Shown here in pieces: positions 8,713 to 16,667 of a stretch of 48,977 nt of DNA. Source of the stretch: a virus. Where the stretch lies: the IMG/VR virus record IMGVR_UViG_3300045836_000287, positions 1-48,977 of that record. One strand, 5' to 3'. Both the position numbers and the translations under genes were made by a program. Each line of letters begins with the position of its first letter. The first letter of the stretch is position 1. The notes under the pieces were generated by a model. The model made no database searches and was not told the DNA's origin. It saw nothing but the letters and a program-made list of their open reading frames with translations.

Positions 8713-9555
8713 ATGACGACCTTCTACCAGGGCAAGACCGCGACCCTCGAATCATCCTGGACGCAGTACGGGGGCGGCCCGCCGGCCGACGTCTACAACC
8801 AGACGATCACGATCGAGGCTGCGGGCACCGGCAGCGTCGTGCTCGGCCCGACCTCGACCGGCATCCTGCACCTGGCCACCGGCCTGTACTCGTATCAGTG
8901 GGCGATCCCCGCCGCTCAGGCGATCGGCGACTACGCCGTCATCTGGAACGCTTCCAGTGCCGCGAGCGGCGGAACTCCCCTGCAGGCCAGTGAGATCGTC
9001 ACGGTCGCCGCGATCGCCAGCACCATGTTCTCCACCTGGTGCGACGTGACGATCCCGGAAACGCTGCTGTCGATCGGACCGGTCGAGGCCGTCGACCCGG
9101 TCGACTACGTGCTCGCGGTGACCGGCACGACGTACACCGCCGGCCAGATCATGTCCGCGCAGCAGGTGCTCAATCTGCACACCAACTACACGCCCGAGGT
9201 TTCGGGCGCGAACATGCAGCCGCAGGACCTGTTCTGGCTTCGCTACGCCCTGGCGTACCAGACCGCGTGGATGGCCAGCCAGCCGGGCCTGTTCGCCCGC
9301 AACGCGGTCGCGGACGTCAGCCAGGACGGCGTCGGTGCGCACTACGTGGACGAGAACGCGCTCACCCTCGCCCCGCTCGCCCGGCGCAGCATCAAGCAGC
9401 TGTCGTGGAAGAAGTCCCGGTCCCTGCGCGTGCGCACGCCGTTCGTCGACGACCAGACGCCGCTGTCCTCGGATCCGGACAGCGAGGCAAATGATCTTTA
9501 CGAAAGATGGGTGGACTTCTATAACTTCGGCGGCCGGTCCTCCACCGTGCCGTAA
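8713..9555 (+). CDS. Head-tail adaptor with an N-terminal Ig-like domain
   Basis: The 280-residue protein seems to have two parts. Residues 1-100 are Thr/Ser-rich beta strands resembling an Ig-like domain. Residues 105-230 are helical (QPQDLFWLRYALAYQTAWM) like gp6-type connector adaptors that plug the portal. Its place before the stopper and gp10-like genes fits. The fusion with a surface-type domain is noteworthy but the adaptor call is only moderately certain. Confidence 0.55.
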   Translation: MTTFYQGKTATLESSWTQYGGGPPADVYNQTITIEAAGTGSVVLGPTSTGILHLATGLYSYQWAIPAAQAIGDYAVIWNASSAASGGTPLQASEIVTVAAIASTMFSTWCDVTIPETLLSIGPVEAVDPVDYVLAVTGTTYTAGQIMSAQQVLNLHTNYTPEVSGANMQPQDLFWLRYALAYQTAWMASQPGLFARNAVADVSQDGVGAHYVDENALTLAPLARRSIKQLSWKKSRSLRVRTPFVDDQTPLSSDPDSEANDLYERWVDFYNFGGRSSTVP

Positions 9556-9609
9556 GTAAGACATTTGACATACGAACTAGCACATTTCGAGTAGACGGGA
9601 GGAGGAGCG

Positions 9610-10047
9610 GTGGCCGGCAAGAAGCAGCTGCTCTCCAGCAAGTCCGCGGACCAGCTCGCGGCACGTCAGTACGTGTACGACCAGCTCCTCGACGACTACC
9701 CGCCGAAGGCCGTCGACTGGGTCAAGACGGTGCAGTGGGACGGGCCGAAGGTCGTCCCCCTTGCGGACTTGGACTTCTCCAACGCGGACAGCTGGAACGC
9801 GACCGGCGAGCCGAAGAAGGTCGACAAGTTCGCCGACAAGATCAGCGCCGGGCAGCTCAAGCCGATCCTCGTCGTCCAGAAGCCCGGCAACGGAAAACTC
9901 GTCATCATCGACGGGCACCACCGGTCCCTGGCCTACAAGAAGCTCGGCCGCGACCCGCTCGCCTGGGTGGGCACCGTGCCCGCGGGCACCGGACCGTGGG
10001 ACGAGATGCACGCAAGCCAGCACAGCAGCATCGGGAAGAAGTCCTGA
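9610..10047 (+). CDS. ParB/Srx-fold protein in the connector module
   Basis: The 145-residue protein contains the ParB core motif IDGHHR (residues 100-105) after LKPILVVQ, the signature of the ParB/sulfiredoxin CTPase-nuclease superfamily. GTG 9610 follows a strong GGGAGGAGG site. Such domains are found in some phage head genes, sometimes fused to MuF. Here it stands alone with no helix-turn-helix, so plasmid-type partition is unlikely. It could act as a CTP switch or nuclease on packaged DNA ends; this is speculative. Confidence 0.7.
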   Translation: MAGKKQLLSSKSADQLAARQYVYDQLLDDYPPKAVDWVKTVQWDGPKVVPLADLDFSNADSWNATGEPKKVDKFADKISAGQLKPILVVQKPGNGKLVIIDGHHRSLAYKKLGRDPLAWVGTVPAGTGPWDEMHASQHSSIGKKS

Positions 10048-10376
10048 TGATCGCGACGCCGACGACCACCGTCTCAGTCCTGCGCGGCACGACGACCACC
10101 GAGTTCGGAGACGTGGTCGCGTCCGGGAGCGCGTATCTGACGGGCATTCCGGCCTCCCTGATCGAGCGCACCCGGACCGGGATCAGTCAGACCGATCAGT
10201 CCTTCCGCGTATACCGGTACACCGTCGCTCGCCTGCCGTACGGCACGGACGTCAAGGACACCGACCAGATCAAGGACGAGAGCACGGGCGCCGTCTACTC
10301 GATCGCCTCGGTCAGCGTCAACGCGAACCCCGTGATCCAGCAGGATCTGCGCCTGGACCTGCAGAAGACGAACTAA
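10047..10376 (+). CDS. Probable head-closure (stopper) protein
   Basis: The 109-residue product is a compact beta-rich protein (TTTVSVLRG...YRYTVARLPYGTDV) of the size and position of head-closure Hc1 proteins, between adaptor and gp10-like genes. Its ATG overlaps the ParB-like stop by one base. No catalytic motif. Assignment is mainly by order and size. Confidence 0.5.
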   Translation: MIATPTTTVSVLRGTTTTEFGDVVASGSAYLTGIPASLIERTRTGISQTDQSFRVYRYTVARLPYGTDVKDTDQIKDESTGAVYSIASVSVNANPVIQQDLRLDLQKTN

Positions 10377-10390
10377 GCCGCTATCCTCTT

Positions 10391-10422
10391 ATGACAAGAC
10401 ATTACTAGTAATCACTTGTCAT
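10391..10422. promoter_or_regulatory. 32-bp nested palindrome before a small late gene
   Basis: ATGACAAG (10391-10398) and CTTGTCAT (10415-10422) flank the perfect palindrome ATTACTAGTAAT (10401-10412). The block is AT-rich in a GC-rich setting and lies 13 nt before the next start. It could be an operator, an RNase III-type hairpin or a transcript end. No T-run follows, so a standard terminator is less likely. Confidence 0.55.
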
Positions 10423-10435
10423 CAAGGGAGCAGCG

Positions 10436-10651
10436 ATGAGCGCGAGCAACGGCGTCCAGCCCGGCAGCTCAGGGCGACTGCTGCGAGGCCAGGGCAAGAT
10501 CGGCGGCGCGCAGGAGGCCGGCGACCGCCCGGCTGTGCACTCGGACCCGCACGGTCCGTACGTGGGCCGCGACGGCAACCGCTACTGCGTCGGCTCCACG
10601 GCCCAGGGCACCGCGCCGCGCGACGGAGCGATGACCCAGATCGAGGCCTGA
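10436..10651 (+). CDS. Small Gly-rich hypothetical protein
   Basis: The product has 71 residues, is Gly/Ala-rich and has no recognised domain. AAGGGAG lies upstream of ATG 10436. It follows the 32-bp palindrome. Bases 10652-10743 after it hold no gene or clear signal. Confidence 0.45.
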   Translation: MSASNGVQPGSSGRLLRGQGKIGGAQEAGDRPAVHSDPHGPYVGRDGNRYCVGSTAQGTAPRDGAMTQIEA

Positions 10652-10743
10652 CAACCACTGCCGCAAACGCCGTGCGACGAGGGGTAGACCCGGATCTCCC
10701 GGCGCGACAACCGAATCCCGCTACCTCGTAGAGAGACGGCGAC

Positions 10744-11103
10744 ATGGCACGCGTCGAGATGACCGACGGCTGGGAGGAGCACCTCCAGTCCGGTATCGGC
10801 GCACTGCTCGAAAAGCTCGCCGTGTCCGTCGAGGCCGACGCGAAGGCCGTCTGCCCGGTCGACACCGGGGACCTGAAGGCCTCGATCACCCACGAGGTCC
10901 ACGACGGCGTGGCCCGGGTCGGCAGCAACCTCGACTACGCCGCCGCCGTCGAGATGGGCTTCCACGGCATCGAGCACGTACGCGAGTACGAGATCAAGCG
11001 CGGCAGCCGGGCCGGAACGCGTGTGCGCGCCCACGAGCGACGCGGGAACACCCCGTCCCAGCCCTATCTGAGGCCTGCTCTGTACCGCAAGCGGGACGCC
11101 TGA
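10744..11103 (+). CDS. HK97 gp10-like neck protein
   Basis: The 119-residue protein shows the gp10-family pattern CPVDTGDLKASI...YAAAVEMGF...PSQPYLRPAL: a conserved Pro-Val-Asp-Thr-Gly-x-Leu segment, a central Tyr-Ala-x-x-Val-Glu-x-Gly, and a final RPAL helix. These proteins join the head connector to the tail. ATG 10744 is adjacent to the next gene (stop/start overlap at 11103). Confidence 0.8.
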   Translation: MARVEMTDGWEEHLQSGIGALLEKLAVSVEADAKAVCPVDTGDLKASITHEVHDGVARVGSNLDYAAAVEMGFHGIEHVREYEIKRGSRAGTRVRAHERRGNTPSQPYLRPALYRKRDA

Positions 11104-11396
11104 TGATCCACTTGCTCTCCCATCTCCTGGGCCTCGACAACCTGTCAGGGCCCTGGTACGGGTTCTGGTCCGGTTTCGGGTCGGACATCGGCGAACTGGC
11201 GATCGTCGGCGGATTGCTCGCCATGGTGCGCAGGCACAACTGCCACATGCACGGGTGCTGGCGCATCGGCCGCCACCCGACGACCGTCAACGGAGTCCAG
11301 TTCGTCGTCTGCCGCAGGCACCATCCGCAGGCGCCGGACCGGTTGACCGCCGAGCACATCGCGGACGCCGCCTCGAACGAGGCGGGCGCGCCGTGA
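11103..11396 (+). CDS. Small membrane protein with a Cys/His cluster
   Basis: The 97-residue product has one hydrophobic span (about residues 28-43, IGELAIVGGLLAMV), then HNCHMHGCW and, 24 residues on, VCRRHH. The four Cys/His groups could bind zinc. It is embedded between neck and tail-terminator genes with overlaps on both sides, so it is real and late, but its function is unknown. Confidence 0.6.
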   Translation: MIHLLSHLLGLDNLSGPWYGFWSGFGSDIGELAIVGGLLAMVRRHNCHMHGCWRIGRHPTTVNGVQFVVCRRHHPQAPDRLTAEHIADAASNEAGAP

Positions 11397-11848
11397 CCAC
11401 GACCAAGTACGCGAACACCGACCTCGCCGCGACCGCCTGGATCGGCTCACTGCCCGGGTTCACCCCGGCCATGGTCGCCACCGCGCTGCCCGAGGACAAC
11501 ACCACCTGGGCTGCCAGCGGCTTCGTCACCGTGCGCACGGTGGGCGGCACGCCCGAGATGTATGTCCCGCTGCGCGAACCGGTCGTGTCCGTGGACTGCT
11601 ACGCGTCCGCGCCCAACGGCGGCAACAAATCCTCCTGGGCACAGGCCAACAACCTCGCCGAGGCGATCGTCGCCGCCTGTCAGAACACGGCCAACTTCAA
11701 CGCCGTGCTGCCCGGCCCGGCCGGCTACCCGAGCATGCGCGTGCTGCAGGCCCACGCGCTGCAGGAGCCGCGCCGCGTGTTCGGCGACAAGTCGTTCTAC
11801 GCCCGTTACCAGTTCGACCTGCAGCTGTACTGGGTGCAACTGACATGA
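11393..11848 (+). CDS. Probable tail terminator protein
   Basis: The 151-residue product begins at GTG 11393 (four-base overlap). Its size, alpha/beta make-up and place between the gp10-like neck gene and the tail tube gene match tail terminators, which cap the finished tail tube and join it to the head. Motif evidence is weak; gene order is the main argument. Confidence 0.55.
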   Translation: MTTTKYANTDLAATAWIGSLPGFTPAMVATALPEDNTTWAASGFVTVRTVGGTPEMYVPLREPVVSVDCYASAPNGGNKSSWAQANNLAEAIVAACQNTANFNAVLPGPAGYPSMRVLQAHALQEPRRVFGDKSFYARYQFDLQLYWVQLT

Positions 11849-12072
11849 CAGAGGTCTGCTACGCGATCCACGGCGAGGCCAGCGGCAGCCCGCTGACCTA
11901 CGGCGGACGGGTCATCACCCACAACAACCGGGAGGAGATGGAGTTCCTCTTCCCCGGTGCCCGAGTCGTCGAGATCGGCTCCCTGATCCCGCCGCAGGAC
12001 CGCATCGCGCTGTCCGAGCACCCGGACATGGCCGCCGTGTCCTTCCCCCTGCGCCGAGAGGACTTCCGCTGA
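11845..12072 (+). CDS. Conserved hypothetical protein
   Basis: The 75-residue protein (MTEVCYAIHGEASG...) overlaps the previous gene by four bases and the next by one. It has mixed alpha/beta character with no membrane span and no recognised family. Confidence 0.5.
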   Translation: MTEVCYAIHGEASGSPLTYGGRVITHNNREEMEFLFPGARVVEIGSLIPPQDRIALSEHPDMAAVSFPLRREDFR

Positions 12073-12332
12073 TGGGCGAACCACTGCGCACCGTCTACGT
12101 CTCGATGACCCCGACCGTGCCGCACCTGGTGGACGAAGAGGAATACCTCGATCTGCAGCGCCAGGGCCTGCTGATCCCGGGTCTCGGCGACGTCCCCGCC
12201 CGCCCGGCGGCGATGCCGCCCGCGACACCACAGACCGTCCCCCCGACCACGACCGCAAAGGAGGTGCCGGATGGCAGCGCCGAAGAAGAGCCCGAAGCTG
12301 ACCGCGGCCAAGACCCGCAAGCTTCCGCCTAG
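12072..12332 (+). CDS. Hypothetical protein with a Pro/Thr-rich tail
   Basis: The 86-residue product has an acidic first half (VDEEEYLDLQRQGLL) and a disordered Pro/Thr/Ala tail. Its last 62 bases overlap the next gene in another frame, which has its own AAAGGAGG site. Function unknown. Confidence 0.5.
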   Translation: MGEPLRTVYVSMTPTVPHLVDEEEYLDLQRQGLLIPGLGDVPARPAAMPPATPQTVPPTTTAKEVPDGSAEEEPEADRGQDPQASA

Positions 12333-12540
12333 CTCCTTCGCCCTTCCCGGCAAGGGCAACGCCACGGTCAAGGGCGCCAAGGGGGCGTACCCGATGGACA
12401 CCCCCGGCCGCGCCCGCAACGCGCTCTCGCGCGCGGCCCAGAACGCGACACCGCCTCAGCAGGCGGCGATCCGCAGCCGGGTCGCGAAGAAGTACCCCGG
12501 CATCAAGGTGTCCACTCCGAACAAGAAGGCAGCACGCTGA
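12271..12540 (+). CDS. Small basic protein of the FALPG...YP family
   Basis: The 89-residue protein is preceded by AAAGGAGG. After a Lys-rich N-terminus it shows the widespread pattern SFALPGKG ... YPMDTPGRARNALSR ... RVAKKYPG, which I know as a short domain common in phage and host proteins of unknown function. It lies just before the tail tube gene. Confidence 0.6.
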   Translation: MAAPKKSPKLTAAKTRKLPPSSFALPGKGNATVKGAKGAYPMDTPGRARNALSRAAQNATPPQQAAIRSRVAKKYPGIKVSTPNKKAAR

Positions 12541-12541
12541 C

Positions 12542-13117
12542 ATGACCGTCACCGTTACGAACCTGGTGCTCGGGCCCGCCACGCTCTACACCGGCCTTTT
12601 CGGCGCCGTCGAGCCGCTCGACGCCAGCGTCAACAACGCCCCCGCCGCCTCGGCGTGGACCGACGTCGGCGGCACGCTGGGCGGCGTCACCCTGTCCGTC
12701 GACCAGACCTACACCGAGCTGCAGGTCGACCAGCTCGTCGACTCGGTCGGCCGGCGGCTGACCAAGCGCGAGTTCACCGTCGCGACGCAGATGGCCGAGG
12801 CGACGCTGGCCAACCTGTCCACCGCTCTGAACGGTTCCACGTCGGCGTCGGGCGCCACCCAGAACGGCGGCACCTACTCGACCCTGGAACCGCTGTTCGC
12901 CACGTCGGCGACGCAGCCCACGTACATCGCGCTGCTCGCCGACGGCTTCAGCCCGAACCAGCTGCGGCGAAGGTCGATCTTCCGCAAGTGCCTGTCCACG
13001 GCGAAGGTCGACACGGTCAACGCCAAGGACAAGCAGACCGCCTTCACGGTCACCTTCAACGGCCACTACGTCTCCCCCTCCATCGCTCCCATCCACGTCG
13101 TCGACCAGCTGAGCTGA
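12542..13117 (+). CDS. Major tail (tube) protein
   Basis: The 191-residue protein is beta-rich and lies directly before the two-frame tail chaperone genes and tape measure, the fixed position of the tube subunit. The N-terminus TVTVTNLVLGPATLYTGLFG and the central VGGTLGGVTL strands resemble actinophage tube proteins. It should polymerise as rings around the tape measure. Confidence 0.75.
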   Translation: MTVTVTNLVLGPATLYTGLFGAVEPLDASVNNAPAASAWTDVGGTLGGVTLSVDQTYTELQVDQLVDSVGRRLTKREFTVATQMAEATLANLSTALNGSTSASGATQNGGTYSTLEPLFATSATQPTYIALLADGFSPNQLRRRSIFRKCLSTAKVDTVNAKDKQTAFTVTFNGHYVSPSIAPIHVVDQLS

Positions 13118-13157
13118 CCGGCGCGCCTTCACCCGTCCCGAAGGAAGAACCCTGACC

Positions 13158-13577
13158 ATGACCGCCGCCAACCCGACGCGCACCCGGGCCAAGGCCCCGG
13201 CGCGCAAGAGCGCGACCTCTCGCAGATCCGCCTCCAAGCGGCCCGTCGTCGAGCCCTTGGAGGCGGATTTCGAACCGATCGAGCTGAGCACCGAGGCCGA
13301 CAGCAACGAGGAGAAGCTGGTCCACCTCTTCTCGGTCGACGGCAAGGCCTACTACGTCTCAGCAGCCCAGGACGTCGGCCTGGCGCTGCGCTACGTCAAG
13401 GTCGCCACGACCCAGGGCCAGGAGTTCGCGATCCTCTGGCTGCTGGAGAACGTCCTGACGCCCGAGGCGTTCGAGGCGCTGGTCTCGATCCCGCGCCTGA
13501 AGCCCGAATCCCTCGCCAAGGTCGCAGTCGCAGTCCAGAAGATCCTGCTCGGGGGAATGGAGGCCCCAAAAGCCTGA
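13158..13577 (+). CDS. Tail assembly chaperone, short form (gpG-like)
   Basis: The 139-residue protein has a basic disordered N-terminus and a helical C-terminal half. It ends just after a canonical slippery heptamer. In siphophages the short form and a frameshifted longer form bind the tape measure and guide tube assembly. Confidence 0.8.
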   Translation: MTAANPTRTRAKAPARKSATSRRSASKRPVVEPLEADFEPIELSTEADSNEEKLVHLFSVDGKAYYVSAAQDVGLALRYVKVATTQGQEFAILWLLENVLTPEAFEALVSIPRLKPESLAKVAVAVQKILLGGMEAPKA

Positions 13578-13888
13578 CCCTTCCCCGGCTCGCTGAGGTC
13601 GCCTGGGTCCTGCTCGCGCTCGACGACGTCGAATCCGACCTCAGCCGCTTCCACCGCATCGACGACATGCACGCGATGCCGTCGCCGAGGTTCTTCCGCT
13701 TCGCCAACAGGTTGGCCTACTACGAGGGAGCAGTGAGGGCAGCGATGATCCGCCACGCCGAGACGCTGCAGGAGCAGGAGCCGGCCGCACCGTCGCTGCC
13801 CGTCTCCGCTCCCGGCGACGTCGTCGTGCCGCCCTCCCGTGCCGCCCTCGCGGCATCCGACCTCGGCCAGTTGCTGAGCTGGGGCTGA
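13158..13888 (+). CDS. Tail assembly chaperone, frameshifted long form (gpGT-like)
   Basis: A -1 shift at C CCA AAA (13565-13571) leads from the end of the short form into a frame open to 13888. It adds about 105 residues beginning SLTLPRLAEVAWVLL and containing FHRIDDMHAMPSPRFFRFANRL. The extension carries the short helical domain typical of the T part. It ends four bases before the tape measure GTG. Confidence 0.8.
13565..13571 (+). promoter_or_regulatory. Canonical -1 ribosomal slippery site
   Basis: CCCAAAA lies in phase as C CCA AAA, six bases before the zero-frame stop TGA at 13575-13577. Both tRNAs can re-pair after slipping back one base. Confidence 0.85.
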
Positions 13889-13892
13889 TCGC

Positions 13893-16667
13893 GTGGCGCA
13901 GGAGTCAGGGTTCGAGATCGCCAAGGCGTTCGTCTCGATCACGGCGGACCAGACGGATCTTCGCGGCCAGGTCGCCACGAAGATCAAGGAGGCGGTCGAA
14001 GGCCAGGAGATCGGCGTCCCGCTCGCCCTCGACGACCACGCACTGCGCGAGAAGGTCGCCGCCGCGGTCAAACTGGCCGGCGAGGGCGAGCACGTGGACG
14101 TGGGGATGGACCTCGACACCCACGGGATCGACGCCCTGCTCGCCCAGCTCTCGGCCGAATTCGAGGGACTGCTGGAGCGCACCCGGGAAGTTCAACACGG
14201 GTTCGACGAGTTCGGTGCCTCCGCCCAGGAGGCGCGCGCCGCGATCGACGACCTGCGCGCCGCGGGCGATGACACGGCCGCAGCCCTGGACGATCTGGGC
14301 GGCCGGGCCGGCGGCGCGGGCGGGAAGGTCGGAGACCTGGGCGACAAGTCCCGGAACGCAGGCAACGCCGCGGCCGACTCCAGCAGCGGGTTCATGGGCC
14401 TGGGCGGCGGGATCTGGGCGGCCGTGGCCGCGGCCCTCGCCCTCGGCCCGGCCCTGGCCGCCCTGCCCTCGATCCTCGGCGGCCTCGGCCTCGGCGCGGG
14501 CGTGCTGGCCCTCGCCTTCAAGGGCGTCTTCTCCGCATTCACCGCCGCCGGGCAGGCCGCCCAGTCTTCCGGGCAGAGTGCGGCGCAGGCCGCGATGACC
14601 GCATTCCAGAACGCTCAGCAGCTCACCCAGGCCGAGCAGCAGCTGCGCAACGCCGAGCAGCAGGAGCAGTACGCCCAGGAGGCCCTGACCCAGGCGCGGC
14701 AGCAGGCTGCCAACACCCTGGTCGACCTGAACAACGCGGCGGCCGACGCGTCTCTGTCCGTGCAGGGCGCCCAACTCGGTGTCGCGCAAGCCCAGCAGAA
14801 CTACAACGCCGTCATGGCGAACAGCCTCGCCACCGACCTGCAGAAGCAGCAGGCGGCCTATCAGCTGGCCCAGGCCCAGCAGGCGCTGGTCGACGCGCAG
14901 CAGCGGGCGAAGGAAGCCACTCAGGCCGCGAACACCGCGAACCAGGAGGGCGTGGACGGCCTTCCTGCTGTGGTACAGGCCCAGCGGGCGCAGGAGCAGG
15001 CGGCCCAGCAGGTCGCCCAGGCCCAGCAGAACGTCAAGAACGTCCTGATCCAGCAGCAGCTCGCGGCCGCGGCCGCGGCCTCCAGCGGGAGCAGCGGCGC
15101 GAACACGTTCCAGCAGGCGATGGCGAAGCTGACCCCGATCGGCCGCGAGGTCGTCGACCAGCTGCTCGGGATGAAAGGCGGCTTCGAACAGCTCTCGGAC
15201 ACCGCGCAGAACACGGTGCTGCCCGGGTTCCTGGTCTTCCTGCAGGCGATCGTGCCGCTGCTCCCCCAGGTTGACACCCTGATCGGTCAGATGGGCAGGA
15301 CGATCGGCGGTCTGTTCGTCCAGCTCGGCGGGCTGTTCAAGAACCCTGCCTTCGTCAAGGACTTCTTCGCGGTTTTGCAGGAGGGGACCGGGTTCGTCGA
15401 GCAGATCGGCAGCGGCGTCATTCAGATGTTCGCCGGCCTCACCCAGGCCGCGGCCGCCGCCGGTCCGATCGTCTCCGCGATCGGAAGCGGGATCGCGCAG
15501 ATCCTGGGCTCGGGGCTGCCGCAGTTCCTGGCCGGATTGACCGTCAACGCGGGCGGAGCTGCGCAGACGATCTCGGCCGTGGTCGGGTTCGTCGGCGACC
15601 TGCTCGGCCCGCTCGGCACCCTCGTCGGCACGGTCTCCGGGGCGCTTGGCCCTGCCCTGACCGTCCTGCGCCCGATCCTGGACACCCTGGTCGCCTCGAT
15701 CGTCAGGGCGCTGCTTCCCTCGCTGCCCGAGCTCGGCCGCGCCCTTGCCTCGGTGGCACAGATCCTCGCGCTGCTGCTTCCCGCCGTCACCCCGCTGATC
15801 GGCTACTTCGGCACCGGCGGGCTGGCCGACGCGGTCCAGGTCGTCGCCGACATCTTCGACGGGTTGAACACCTTCGTCTCCGAGAACATCGGGTGGCTCA
15901 AGCCCCTGACAGAGATCGTGCTCGGCCTGGTCGTCGCGGTGAAGGCGTGGACCGCCGCCCAGTGGCTGTTGAACTTCGCCATGGACGCGAACCCGATCGG
16001 AGCGGTGATCGTCGCGATCGCCGCGCTGGTCGGCGGCGTGATCTACGCCTACGACCACTTCCAGTGGTTCCACGATTTCATCCAAAACGTGATGCTTGAC
16101 CTGCATAATTGGTTCTTCGATGCCTGGCATTTCATCGACGGCGTCTGGCATGACATCGTCGGCGGGGCGGAGACCGTGGCGAACGCGGTCGGCTCCTTCT
16201 TCTCCGGAATCCCGCGATTCGTCGGCAATGCGTTCGACGGACTGCTCGGGGTCGTGCGCGAGCCGATCAACGGCGTGATCTGGCTGGTGAACGAGGCGAT
16301 CTCGTTCCTGGACTCGATCCAGGTACGCATCCCCAGCTGGATCCCTGGCATCGGCGGCGACACCTTCGGGGTCAACATCCCCTACATCCCCTACCTCGCC
16401 GACGGCGGAACCGCCACCGAGGGTGGCGTCGTCACGGTCGGAGACCGCGGCGCCGAACGGATGTTCATGCCGAAGGGGGCGCGCGTCGAGCCGCTCGACC
16501 ACCACAGCTCGACCTCCTCTGGCATGTCGATCGGCGAGTTGCACATCCACATGCCGATCCATGCGATTGCCGACTTCTCCAACCCGAACGCCCTGACGGC
16601 CTCCGCACGCAAGTACGCGATCCAGATCCGCGACGCCCTCAACCAACTGCAGGCGGCCAACACATGA
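13893..16667 (+). CDS. Tape measure protein
   Basis: The 924-residue protein is the longest tail gene product. Residues 1-140 are helical, about 165-215 is strongly hydrophobic (Ala/Leu/Gly), 220-400 is a Gln/Ala coiled coil, further hydrophobic helices follow to about 720, and the C-terminus has a Gly/His-rich end with GELHIHMPIH. Tape measures set tail length and help pass DNA through the host envelope. By the usual 0.15 nm per residue the tail would be near 140 nm. Start GTG 13893. Confidence 0.9.
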   Translation: MAQESGFEIAKAFVSITADQTDLRGQVATKIKEAVEGQEIGVPLALDDHALREKVAAAVKLAGEGEHVDVGMDLDTHGIDALLAQLSAEFEGLLERTREVQHGFDEFGASAQEARAAIDDLRAAGDDTAAALDDLGGRAGGAGGKVGDLGDKSRNAGNAAADSSSGFMGLGGGIWAAVAAALALGPALAALPSILGGLGLGAGVLALAFKGVFSAFTAAGQAAQSSGQSAAQAAMTAFQNAQQLTQAEQQLRNAEQQEQYAQEALTQARQQAANTLVDLNNAAADASLSVQGAQLGVAQAQQNYNAVMANSLATDLQKQQAAYQLAQAQQALVDAQQRAKEATQAANTANQEGVDGLPAVVQAQRAQEQAAQQVAQAQQNVKNVLIQQQLAAAAAASSGSSGANTFQQAMAKLTPIGREVVDQLLGMKGGFEQLSDTAQNTVLPGFLVFLQAIVPLLPQVDTLIGQMGRTIGGLFVQLGGLFKNPAFVKDFFAVLQEGTGFVEQIGSGVIQMFAGLTQAAAAAGPIVSAIGSGIAQILGSGLPQFLAGLTVNAGGAAQTISAVVGFVGDLLGPLGTLVGTVSGALGPALTVLRPILDTLVASIVRALLPSLPELGRALASVAQILALLLPAVTPLIGYFGTGGLADAVQVVADIFDGLNTFVSENIGWLKPLTEIVLGLVVAVKAWTAAQWLLNFAMDANPIGAVIVAIAALVGGVIYAYDHFQWFHDFIQNVMLDLHNWFFDAWHFIDGVWHDIVGGAETVANAVGSFFSGIPRFVGNAFDGLLGVVREPINGVIWLVNEAISFLDSIQVRIPSWIPGIGGDTFGVNIPYIPYLADGGTATEGGVVTVGDRGAERMFMPKGARVEPLDHHSSTSSGMSIGELHIHMPIHAIADFSNPNALTASARKYAIQIRDALNQLQAANT

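Noticed and set aside
9565-9593. Promoter before the ParB-like gene
   Set aside because: TTGACA at 9565-9570 is good, but no acceptable -10 lies 16-18 nt downstream.
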